Part shown: positions 14,690 through 26,311 of the stretch, piece after piece
Layout: the number at the start of each line of letters is the position of its first letter
Numbering within the stretch: the first letter of the stretch is position 1
Source: Toxotes chatareus
Taxonomy: Eukaryota; Chordata; Actinopteri; Toxotidae
Length of the DNA: 64,000 nucleotides
Assembly: GCA_016801885.1 (NCBI GenBank)
Contig: CM028900.1
Location: 12,728,972-12,792,971, forward strand
Direction: 5' to 3'
The notes under the pieces: model-generated
The model's input: only the letters and a program-made list of their open reading frames with translations
Database searches by the model: none
What the model was told of the DNA's origin: nothing
Program-made: the position numbers and the translations under genes

Positions 14690-14776
14690 TTGCTTTCCTT
14701 TCATACGGTGGAGCGGAGCAGCCATGGGGTGTCAAAGGGGGCAGAGAGACTGCTGTGGCTGACACCTGCTGGGCGC

Positions 14777-14784
14777 TATAAATA
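14777..14784 (+). promoter_or_regulatory. TATA-like / MEF2-like site
   Basis: TATAAATA within a locally GC-rich block (about 14640-14880) that otherwise stands out from AT-rich desert. The preceding bases (gggcgc) resemble a BRE-like context. No transcript or ORF follows convincingly. CTATAAATA also resembles a MEF2 site, and a chance match is quite possible in AT-rich DNA. Confidence 0.25.
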
Positions 14785-15176
14785 TAAAAAAACTGGAGCT
14801 GCCACTGTTAGTTTGTACTGTAGTTCTCTCTCCCAGGCCACTCTCTCTCGTAGGCTGATGTCTACTTTAATGCAGACTGAAGGCTTCTGCCATCACCAAA
14901 CCATTAGATAAGCAAGGCATCGAAATGACTCAACTGATTCTACCCAACAGCAAAGATCCTGGCCTAGATCACAGAGGAAAGCTGTCACTGTAGTTGGTGT
15001 TCCACAGAACAAGGGAAATAAAACCAAAGAAGAACGCTCCCACGAAACGGAATGTTTCAAACTGCTGGTGCTACATTGGAAAACTTGTGATGTTTTCTTA
15101 ATCCGTTTTTAATCGAACATGTTAATTACAATTGCACATTAATGGTTAAACCTCCTTTTACATTCAATATAAATAA

Positions 15177-15230
15177 AATTGAATTGAACTGACATTGAAT
15201 TGAATTGAACTGAATTAAATTGAACATGTT
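15177..15230. repeat. Degenerate (AATTG)n tandem repeat
   Basis: Repeated aattgaattgaactg-like units with point changes. Pentamer repeats of this kind are common in fish genomes and sometimes form the tails of retroelements, but no element body is visible upstream. Confidence 0.8.
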
Positions 15231-15818
15231 TAACATATCATGATTACCAAGAGAAATTTTGGACGAAGAAAGGGCTACTTCAGAACAAATCTAAAATATA
15301 ACAAATGATTGCAGCCATGAAATTATTTAGTGTATCACTGAGCTGACTTATGAACAAGCACTGCTTTTGATCCTTATATCAACCTAACAAGCTGTATCGT
15401 ATTACGAGAATACAGTAACGCCACCGAAATCCCAAGATATTGGCTAGTGATTGAATGAACTCATAACGAGGTATTCCCGCTAAGAAGCCAATATGTTCCT
15501 TAAGAAAAGAATGGCTTTAATACATGCAGTTAATCTTTGTATATGACCTGGTCAAATTCCTTTAGGTAATGCAATTTGCCCCACATGTTCTAATAAATAC
15601 CTAGGGATCCTGGTAAAACTCAACATCCCAACAGATGTCAGAGAGATGGAGGGTTTTTGTTTGAAGATCAGGAAGATGTGAAACACACTCTCCTGACAAA
15701 CAGCTGAATGGCCACACATGACAGAATATATTACCTGTTCTATGTTACATCGTTACACTCTTTTGGTAATATCACATGGGAAGATTGTGAGCCGAATTCC
15801 TTGCTGTTTGGAGTTTGC

Positions 15819-15874
15819 TCCCCCCACCCACCCCGCCCCCTCCACCACCACCACCAGCACCACTACCACCCACC
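15819..15874. repeat. (CCA)n / C-rich tract
   Basis: Imperfect CCA and CCC units. They explain the long open frames seen on both strands at about 15708-16067. Confidence 0.85.
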
Positions 15875-16342
15875 TCTTTTGGCTCGGTTGTATCCTACAC
15901 CACCGGTGGACGTGTTCTTTACAGATGATCTCCTCTGGATTTCCAATTTGCAGTGCTCTGACTGTTACAGGCAGCAGCAGTGCTTTAGCTGGGCTGTCAA
16001 AGCAGAACTGCCCCCTCCACTGTCTGCAAGTGTGACACCTCCATTCCATGCTCTTGTCAGTCTATAGAAGAAAAAGTGGATTAATGTCAGTTTCTGGGAG
16101 CCTCACAAAGCAAAGTGTAGCTTTGAACATGAGAGTGATTCTTGTTGAGATGGTCATCTGCAGCATCTGTCGGAGGGGAGGAAAAAAAGGGGGGGGGGGA
16201 TAAGAGAGAGCTAGCACTACAACACATTGGATACACACAACAGCAGGGTCATCAGACATAGCCTGTTTAGAGGCAAAGGCCTAATCACATGTAAGCAGCA
16301 TCAGACAGCCAACACCTTGATGTGTTTTGGAGATGTGATGCC

Positions 16343-16386
16343 TGTGTGTGTGTGTGTGTGTGTGCGTGTGTGTACGTGTGTGTGTT
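16343..16386. repeat. (TG)n microsatellite
   Basis: About 20 TG units with two interruptions (a C and an AC). Overlapping frames reading Cys-Val repeats are artefacts of it. Confidence 0.95.
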
Positions 16387-17779
16387 TTCTGCCAGACCCT
16401 CCCCCCATGGCCTTCCCCTCCCCTTGATTTTCCCAAGAGACACCCTGCTGAGAAAACGACAGGGCAGCAAAAATGTACAAAACCAGCTCTCTGCTGGCTT
16501 AAACCACCTTTCTCTGCTCATAGAGAAAATGCTTGAACCAGGCCAAAGGCATAATAAAAAGAAAAACCTGATAAGCATTCCTGTTCACTGTCATGCAAAT
16601 AAACTGAGCTTGAATACCCCCAAACATGATAAGGCATTGATTTAAACTTTTGGGGTTTTTTTCTTTCGGATAATACTGTCAAAACGTTTTCCAGTATTTT
16701 TTAAACAAACATCAAGCAATCAACATACTAAACATTTTTATGATTAGAACAGATCTGCTGGTTCTCCGAAGCAGATCATGTCATACACACACTAACATCT
16801 AACAACTAAATCTTTATTGTTCGTGTTTTCTGATGCTGTTAAAGGTTTGTTTACATCAGTTATATTTGTAAATACAATGTCAAATAAGTTTAATTCTCAA
16901 CTAAAAATGCTAAAAAAAAAAATTGCTATTTCTAAATTGAAAATTCTGTACTGTACCTGTTATTTCAATGACCTGAAATTATTGATTGGGCCTTTAAATA
17001 TCAGCAGACTTGAAAGGATTAGAAGTGGTTGAGACTCGTGTTCAGCGAGAGTGGAGGTGAAATGTGCCAATAAATATGTATTAGACTTTGCTGCTCTCTA
17101 ATAGGTCACATGTGCACTTGAGTTTAGGCCCCCTCCTTGATAGTGTGCCACATGGGCAGGCTATTTATATCCTGACACTGAGGTCTGGATGATATCAGTG
17201 ACAGCTGTATAAGGATGACTTTCAATTTGTAATTGAGTAAAAAAAAAAACAAAAAAAGATCTCAGTCTTACGTACAACATATTCTTTCTCTTTCACTTCT
17301 TGTGTTTTTCATACTGAAAGATTACATACCATGTGTGTTTATTTGTTGTTAAATGTCAAGTTTTCGAAAGACATTTTATATATGTGTTTTAAGGTATTAA
17401 TTGCAGATTTCTTATGTCTTCTAACAATTCTTGCAGCAGTTGCCAGTCAGAAATGGGTGCATTATCGAGTCTCCCCTTTACAGATTCAAGTAACCCGTTT
17501 TCACCAACGCCAAGGTCCTAGAACACACCCACTATGTCATGCCTGACCATTAGGACATGCCGGATTTTGCTGCTATTATTCTTTTGCTTTTTTCCCTTCA
17601 GCAATAAATAAATGAAAACAATTAAAGAGATGTATGCTGTGATTTGTAGTATCATTGTTTTAAAGCCAGACCAAGAGCAGTGGACTATCCTGCATAATGA
17701 TCACCGCACAGTGTATGAAACCATTAGAAGTGGTCGATTTAAAGTTGTGACAGTTCAAGGGAACCGGGAGCCATAACAT

Positions 17780-18480
17780 ATTCAGAATGGTCCAGAGCAA
17801 GGTCAGTGTTTTAGTACCTCTCCATGTCTATGCAGTGAAGCAGACAAGGATGCAGCACATTTCATTTGGGACCGCCGGGGAAGACAATGTAGAGCCATGA
17901 CTTGTCTAGACGCCTGGTACTCGTCCTTAGCACGATGGCCCAGTAACCGCCCTGTGTTGAAATAAATCTGTGACCCATTCTGTGTCTGTATCAAAGAACC
18001 AGCAGATTCTTTGCACTTCAACAAAGCAATGCACTTCATCTGCTTTGTAATGCGTGCACTTTACATTGCGATATATAATATTGGCTCAGACCTGCCTGAT
18101 TGACCTGCATTCCAGAGCCAGCCCACTCTCTGCTCACCACACCTGGGGCCCGGAGCTGGCGTGTGGCTGTCACCGGCCATCGCGACGCCATGCGATTGAT
18201 GACAGCTATTCACTGATGAAGCTGTATTCATCATTCCTGTCCAGGGCTGCACTGACCAGATGGACCCTGACCATCCATCCTCTGTCAGGGACACATCTGT
18301 TCCCGTTGTTGCTTAGAGTACTAACAAGTCACCTGCTCCCTGAAAGGCTGGTGTCAGCCACAGAGGGATGGACGCTGCTACATGCTGCCTGTTCAAGACA
18401 GAGAAAGATCCCCAGAACAAAACTAGTGGATCTTTGTTCCACAGTTGGAGGTGGTCTTTACGCAGCATGATGGTGCAATC
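17780..18480. promoter_or_regulatory. GC-elevated block, candidate non-coding element
   Basis: About 700 bp of complex, relatively GC- and CpG-rich sequence (for example ggcccggagctgg at about 18145 and catcgcgacgccatgcg at about 18179) in an AT-rich desert. A 138-codon frame (18054-18470, +) and overlapping minus-strand frames cross it, but none has a recognisable domain or splice-site context. I therefore read it as non-coding, possibly regulatory, about 13.5 kb upstream of fign. Confidence 0.3.
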
Positions 18481-20651
18481 AAGGCAAGGTGGCTACTTCT
18501 CATTGTCATTAGGAGAAATTCTACATTTTTGCTAAAGTGTTTTCATTTATTTTGCCATTGTTAAATCATTACATTTACTTGTGTTCGCACTGAGAATTTC
18601 TTTTTTTTTTTAATGGAACTTTTATGCCTTAAATAGAGCTGATATTTTCAGTTAAATTCCTCCGTCTTGTTCTCTGATAGGTGGACATCAGAATAAAAGA
18701 AAAAGAATTAAAAATAAAATTTAACAGCTTTAATCTTCAATATGCCAATCTTGTATTATCATTTGATTTCCTTCTAGCAGGCAAAAATTGTTTTCATTTT
18801 CTTCAGAGGTCATGTTTTAAAAAAGCTCAGCACCACTTGGAAACATTTCGTCCACTGTTAAAAGACAATGAGGCACAGGAGCTGTAGGTTTGAAATAGTA
18901 TGTACAAAAACATACCACTATCCTTGTCTACCTACCATTTGTCAAAAAGAGAAAAAAAAGTAGTGGTTGCCATCATTCTGTCAGGTTTTCCTGCTGAATC
19001 TGACCAGATAACCTTCTGCCAGCACATGACTTCCCATTCAAAAATCCACACAGTGCAAAGGATGATTTGTACAAGGGCTCCATGCAAGGTTTCAGTGGTC
19101 ATCAATACTGTTTCTCCTTCTTCTCTTATGAAAGGTTTCAGTTTTGCTGCTCCTAGCCTGTGTGTGTTTGTGTCTACATGCATGCACACTGAATGCGCTC
19201 ACAGGTGAGAGCTGCTGAGTTTGGCAGCGGTGCCTCAGGGCCAGTCGCTCAGGATCTTTAGCTGAAGTGGTTTGGCAGGCCTATTTAGCAGGTCTGAGTT
19301 CATTAGACTCCCTGTGAGGAGGCTGAGTGTGCCTGAGGAAGCCCCGCGAAGTTCTTCATTGTCTTAAGACTCAATTGTAATCACCTTACTCAGCGTGACT
19401 GACAGAAGAGCTCTCTGGCGTGATTGAAAGTATTGATCTTTTGGCAGTTCTCTCTAGACAACTCAGAGATGCACAATCACAGCTCTCACTTTCAAAAAAT
19501 CTCTTCATCTGCCTTAATCATCTGATCAATAATTAGTGTAAGGACAATGGGGGCTTTGGCCACGTGCTTGCCTAGGTTGCTTTCAGCCGCCTGCCGCGTC
19601 TCCTCCGTTTCCCACCGGAGAGGAATCTGCTGAGTAAAGCTGACCTGGTGGATTGGGGCAGTAAGGGCAGGGTGGAAGCCCAAACAGCAATGACTTTCAT
19701 ATTCATAAGCTCCACCCAGCCAGCTCTGTCCATCCCCCTCCACTGTCATGCAAGATCGGCAAGATTTCTGTCACCTTCAGCGATGGCGAACAGCCAAATG
19801 CTCTTGGAACCAAAATTCATTCTCACAGCATCCTGTCGTAGCAGCATGAACTTGTTAATCTTCTGATAATTGCAGCTTTAGAGGAATATCACAACTCAGG
19901 TGGTGGAAGAACGACGGGTGTGCTTGATCACAGTGTGTCATGTTGATAAACATCTTTCCAACGTCTAATTGCCAGTAGCTGCTATATGAACACATAATGA
20001 AGACAATATTTGACAACTTTTTCTTTGTACGGTATACTATGAACAGCCAGTCATATTTTATTTTCCAGGAATTCGTTAAACAAGCTACAGAGCAGTTCTG
20101 CAATCTGGCCCAGTTACAGTAGCTCACTCAGTAGTTGACAGAGCTGTGCACCCTCGTTAAAACTATGTTTGTAACACATCTTTTCCATGGTAACGCAATA
20201 ATGACTGCCTAACTCGCTGACCAAGACCATAACAATGTTCTTTGGTGCTCCTGCCCCCAACAGGGCTGCCCTCAAATTAGGACTAAGCTAGTGCCTGGTG
20301 ACAGTACATGTATGGGTCAGTGTTCAGAACCACAAAGAGGAAATCTGGAATCTATTATTACTAGAATTCTACTGCCAAACCTTTGATTTGAATAAAGCTG
20401 GTCAACTCTGTCGCTATACAAACACCAAATTGCTGGTTTACACAGTAATGAATACAGCCTATTTTCTCTCTCTCTCTCTGCCTCCCTCTTCCTGCCCAGG
20501 GGCCAGTACATTGGTCTCAAGGTGCACAACAACATTGGACAAAACACACTAACAAAAGAGAAGAAAATAAAATTTCATAGAACATGTTAACAATTCAGAC
20601 GACACAACTGAAAATGTGATGCTCACTTGAAGCGCAGATAGGATGTGCTTT
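18481..20651. other. Intergenic, no gene seen
   Basis: Complex-sequence blocks at about 19230-19450 and 19540-19760 are more GC-rich than average and could be conserved non-coding sequence. A short CT repeat lies at about 20465-20480. No exon with proper splice sites and a recognised protein is apparent. Confidence 0.5.
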
Positions 20652-20830
20652 TGTTTTAGCCACACCACTAGCATCGTGGCTCTAGGTATGGCAATGTCGA
20701 CTGGTCCGCCACTTTGGATTAGACTGAAATTTGATTGCCATGACATTTTGTGCAGACATTCACAGTTCCCAGATGATGTATCCTAATAACTTTCCCAATG
20801 TGGACATTTCAGCAAGTCCTTTCACCAGTG
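20652..20830 (-). mobile_element. Teleost interspersed repeat fragment
   Basis: Read on the minus strand, the segment contains the run of motifs I associate with a widespread teleost repeat: ggaaagttattaggat, then gtgaatgtctgcacaaaat, tcatggcaatc, caaagtggcggacc, and near its end cattgccatacctagagcc followed by gtggctaaaac. The order and spacing fit one family. It is non-coding and probably a non-autonomous or 5'-truncated copy. The family name is unknown to me. Confidence 0.7.
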
Positions 20831-23800
20831 ACTTTTGGAAAGGGGAATCTTCTGCTGTTGTCCGTTGAGGGTAATGAATATGTGTTATTCTGTGTTGCAG
20901 CATTCTTGAAATCACACACATTTCTAGCCTTACAGGCACATGATTACAGGGATGAAAATCTTCCATCTGGAGTTAATTCTGATGATCCTGCTGTACTTCC
21001 TGAAAACTGCATCTAGGTTGGCATTTGTTATGGGCCTCCCCTTCATCAAATGGCATTTGATTATTGTTTTGTAATTAATAAAATGCAGTAAGGTAAGGGT
21101 GCTTGAGTGTCAAGCTAGTTCCTCCTCTGAAAATCCTCCTTGTGTTTGTGTTGATTATAGCTCAATGATAGTGACCCACAGTACAGACAAACTCATCAGC
21201 TAATTGCTAAGGGTATATAGAAAGGTCACTGAACAATTAAGAGAAATTGAACCTGCTGGGGACTGTGACTGCACACAGCCCACAGAAAAACAAAACAAAA
21301 AAGAAAAAAAAACAAAACAATCACAACACAAACTTAACTTGCCTCATGCAAGAGAAACGAAAATGAGTATATCTCACAAATTGGATGAAGTGGAGAAAAG
21401 TTAATTATGAGGGGAGTGATCAGTAAAAACCTAAACTTAAATTGTATTTTCATTTCTGTTTCGCTCTTTTTGTGATGCACTACTATCAGTTTAAACCTTT
21501 ACCCATGCTTCTGGTGAGATTCTAGCATTACAGGTTCTTTAAGCAGATTCCTGTCCAAAGAAAGGACAGACAAGTGCGTAACATTATCATAAAATAGAGA
21601 GCTGGCTTCTCTGGAAGCTGCGGTCACACCTCTCCTCTGCACAATAGATGTGTAAAGTGTTTCTAGATTGGATTAAACCACTCTGAACATTTTATTAATC
21701 ATTATCTGCTCCGCAGTACAAAAGCAAGTAATTTTGTGGTGTGTATCCAGATCGTGAATCACCTTCCCACAGGGCTATTCAGCACCTTATTGTCAGTACA
21801 GTGATAAAGGTATTGATGATAAGGACGCAAAAGAAAAACAGGGCTCTTTTAAACCAACCTCGAGTGTTTTTTACATTCAGGATTTCTCTCCTACTATCAT
21901 TGCAATGACTTTGCAAACAGGAAGATTATTCATTCTGCTGTTTGTCAGCATGGACGTGGAATGTTCTGCTCATTGCATCGATAAAAGAAAGAAAGAACAG
22001 AAAACTATTACCCAAACACTAACACATAAGAATAAATGTGTTTCAATTTAAAATGATTCAGGTATAATATAGGATTGTGTGAATGTGGACCTTATTCTTG
22101 CTTTTTTTCCCCTAATCAACCCTTTATGGCATCTCTATACAGCACTTTGCAACATGAAGCGGTCCAAAAATTAAATGTACTGGCAGGTAAGAAGGCGTCT
22201 TCCTTACTGGGGCTAAGAACTTTGACTGGTAAGACAACTGCAATTCTACTGCATTGCTGATGGCAAACAATTGGCAAGGGAACCAATTAGTGTTTTTCAA
22301 ATGAAGGAATAATTGAAAAAAAAAAAAAATCTTATTCCATATTGTGATTTTCAACTAGGAAGCATTTAGCATGGTATCTCTTTCTTTGTGTTATTGTAAA
22401 GCTACTGTAGCATTGCCTTCCTTGGGGCCATGTCTTGTTGGAGATATGCCAGCGGTGTTTCACTTGTTGAGTCCATTACTGTGCTAGCTCAAAAGCAAGC
22501 AAGAGCACACAGATGGACTAGCCCCAGCACACACAGCACTGTCTCAGAGGCCCAGAGGGCTGCATTGTTATTATCTGCTATTCAGGAACAACAGATGACT
22601 ACCATATAGCTCTCAGTGAGGCACCACTCAATATCCTTACATTGTTGAAATCTGGTTCTGTCATCATGCTTTTGACTTCTTTGTACATACTTTACAACTA
22701 CAGCTCTGTAAATTCTGGGACATTTATCTGATATCTGTAAATGCAAGATAGATTTAATATATCATGTACAACAGAAAAGACAGTTGTACGTCTTATTTCA
22801 TGCAGATTAAAGCATGTTCAGAATGCCTCTTTAAGAGATCAGGAAAAACCTGTGCACAATTTGTGTTTCCAGTGCCCACCTAGTGGTCATTTTGGTTTAA
22901 GTATAATCTCTGAGAAAATGACACAAAGAGGAACAAGTATTAATTTGTTTTATCCAACTACATATTGTGAGAAACATATTTGCAGCCTAGATCATGTGGA
23001 CTACAGATTTAGGCAACTCTGGCCAAGGATAGGGAGAAATGGTGGTTTCAGTTAGATGCTGAAGTAACCGTATCCCGCCTCATGCTTCTTTATTCAAGGC
23101 AATGATCTTTCTCTAACCTTAACCAAGTGCTTTGAGCCATTATTATAAAAATCTTAATCATGCATAATTTGTTATGAGCACATATTGTATTCCAAGAGTG
23201 AATACTGTAGTAAAACAAATTAAATATATTGTAGTTTGATTTGTGGATATTTTGCAGAGAAGTTCAGCATGAACGTTTTGCCACTAAAATGTTATTCAGG
23301 TGACATTACTTTTCCTTCAGAATGTATTTACCGTGGCAATATTTGGAAATAATCACAGTGAAACATAAAATAAATAAATGAATACCATAAAGTATTATTA
23401 AACTGTTACTATTTTTTGTGTGAATATGTGAGTATGTATTTTATGTGTTCATGTTTGTGTATTTGCTTTCCTTGTGTATACAGTATAGGCGTCAATGTGC
23501 CGTGTATCGGTACATGTTCATGTGTGAATCTGTGCATGAGGCTGAATATATATGCTTGTACGTGTATGTGTATATGTGTGTGGATGTGTTTGTTGATGCC
23601 TATTGTGTGCTCCTCTGCTCATGCACAGGCACTCCAGAGATGTCTGCACTAATGGAAGCTGAAGCTGTCGTGGCGGTATTGATTGCTCAGACCTGCAGAT
23701 TATTGCTCTGAAGAGTGACCAACAGCAACCCACTAAGGTAAAAACTTCTCTGACCAACAGGACTCCGGCTGCTCTACCCTGAGAAGCAACATGTTTAATT

Positions 23801-26283
23801 GTTTGTGGTGTTCTCCGGCCCCTCTTGTTCAGAGCCCTGGGGGAGAAAGGCAAGTCCGGGGCCTGACCTTTCCCTTCCATAGCCAGCCTCATTCACACAT
23901 AGACTAGGAAATGTATCAGTGCTCCTCACTTCAACATTGCTCCAATTACCAGACACAAACAAAATTGGAGCCCTTATCAACTGGAATAGGAACACTGTAT
24001 CCTTTGGAGACCATGAGGCAGCTTATGCACTGAATTCACCAGAAGTGAGTCAAATACACACTGAATGAGGCATTTTATACTTTACTGATAACGCTGTATT
24101 TATATTTTACCATGACAACTGTGATGTTTGTACTGTAAGTGCATGTTATGACTGTTAATTTCTCCTCCCCATAAGGGTGTCATGAGCTTCCTGACTGAGT
24201 GGAAAAATGAGTAGAAGTCAGATTCTGTTACAGACGTCTTCCTAAACGCCTCCATTTATTGTTGTGCAGATGCCATGAGAGATACATTAGAAATCGCAGG
24301 CCTGTGTTAGCATCAGAGCACACTCCATCAGCATTCAGCTCAGTAGTTTGCAATTATAATGAATATTAATGACTGTTTTCTCATACATAATATTCTCATA
24401 ATGACTCTACAAAGTAAATGCAGCCCTCCTAAAACAACCATTTATCATAACTACATACCAAAGCAGTAACACTGTCAACTGCTGAAAAGATAAAGCAATC
24501 AGCTACACCCTTTAAACTCTAGCATGTAAGCTCATGACAGAGTAAGCAGCTATTATTTTTATGAAGAAATTATATTTTGTGTTGCATTAAAACCATCTAC
24601 TGTTATGTGAATATCCATCCTCTTTTTTCCATGTTAATAATTGTATGAATTTTGGCACTGAATTTGGACAAAACAGTTTAGGTAATTTAAGTGCAATTGC
24701 TACAGTGGGAAATCATTTACACACTACAATAAACACCATCCAAAGAACAAATGCATTACAGCAACTAAAACAAAATAAAATCCAGTGCTGTGAATGTGCT
24801 TAAGAGTACTTCTTTACTTCCGTCAAATACCTTTTCCCGTGGGCCATTAAAACAGCAGAGGAGCCAGGCTCAATCCTCACAGACATTATCTGTGAGCGAC
24901 TGAACCCTATTTGGGAATTGGTAAAGCGTACAGAGAAATAGACTTGGGATAGAACACCCTGGCAAATTCCATTTCACATCTGAAGTGGTCTACTTGTGAA
25001 AGATCATTTGGTTTGGAGTGAGTAAACAGAGGGGACTCCATCGCTCTCAATGACTTATGTGTGAAAGCTGGGGATTACAGCCGATCAGGAAGTCTTGGAG
25101 CTGTTTGGAAAAGCATTGGCTTGCAAAATGAATCCAACTCCAGGCAATGTGTTTCACAAGCCTCTGCTTCTCTCACATTTGTCTGCGCTATACTGGGCAA
25201 CACATATGGTGGTGTTTCCTACATAGTGTTAAAGTGGTATATGCATTAATGTTTATTAATGCTTAGTTTCATGTAAATATTTTCATGGCACTGGGGAAGA
25301 GAAGAATCGACAATAACAAGAAAAATTCGCATTCTGGATCTTTGATTTTTGGGAAATCAGGTTTATTTTGTTTGTTTGTTTTTTTTTTCATTTTCATTAT
25401 CATAATATTTTACTCACCAGTTTCTTGGCTGATATATGGGGATGTGGCTTTACACAAGAGTCGATTAGGACAAGCAATACAAGTGTTTAAAGTGTCTAAC
25501 CCTTAAATATGTGGGCATTTGGCCAAACATTCCGACATAGCTGAGGTCTTTGGAGACCCATTGCTTATTTAATACTGAATAAACCACGAATTAAAAGAAC
25601 TTTGTGAAGTTTTAGAACATAATTATAGCAGTAAAATATTCCGCGTTAAATATAAGCTACTCAGTGACTGGCATGTACCCAACAATTATGAGTCAGTACA
25701 GTAACCATAAATCATACTTAAAGCCTTGTGGTCATTGCAAAAATGGCTGTTCATACTGTGTGCAGCCTGGAATTTGACTGTCAAACTCATGACCTCTGAG
25801 CTACACGTTGTCATACTCATTCTCCACCTCTGCATACCTTAAACCCTATAGAACTTTTATTTTTCGATATAAACACAAACAGAAAAACAATGATTTTGAA
25901 CAAATTGAAAATTATGACAATTTAAAAAAAACAATGTTTGTTCATCATTGGTAATGGGCAAAGTGGCATTGAATCTCTTTGCCCATCACCACTGAGGATG
26001 ATAACTGAAGGAGTTTAGCATCACTAGTTGTAATAAGTGGACTTATATCAATATAACTAGCATACAGCTCATTGTAACATCTAGGTCTTTTGTAGCTTAA
26101 GTGCTTTTTTTATTGTTGGAAAAAAAAATAAGGTTGAATATTAGTATAAGTCATTTACAACTCAAGAGTATCTTAGGCGTCAGAGGAACTTCTGAAAACT
26201 GTTATTAAACAATTATTTTAACTGATTAACAAGATATCTTGAGAATAAAGAGATCACAGGTACTGTATTGTCCTTGCACAAGT

Positions 26284-26311
26284 AAAAAAACAAACAAACA
26301 AACAAACAAAA
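26284..26311. repeat. (CAAA)n microsatellite
   Basis: About five perfect CAAA units preceded by a short A run. Confidence 0.9.

Larger units (their letters stand above)
14890..18050. other. Intergenic, simple-repeat rich
   Basis: No gene seen. It contains AATTG-type repeats (15177-15230), a CCA/CCC tract (15819-15874), an 11-base G run (16189-16199), a TG repeat (16343-16386) and an octamer motif (16593-16600). Open frames of 95-120 codons here are by-products of the CCA and TG tracts, because frames on both strands stay open through them. Confidence 0.6.

Noticed and set aside
14462..14911. 149-codon + strand ORF
   Set aside because: Held open by the C/CCT tract; the rest has no protein-like pattern and no splice-site support.
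15708..16067. 119-codon + and 98-codon minus ORFs
   Set aside because: By-products of the CCA repeat, which has no stop codons in several frames.
16285..16645. Cys-Val / His-Thr repeat proteins
   Set aside because: Translations of a TG microsatellite in several frames.
18054..18470. 138-codon + strand ORF
   Set aside because: No recognisable domain, biased by local GC content, with equally open frames on the other strand.
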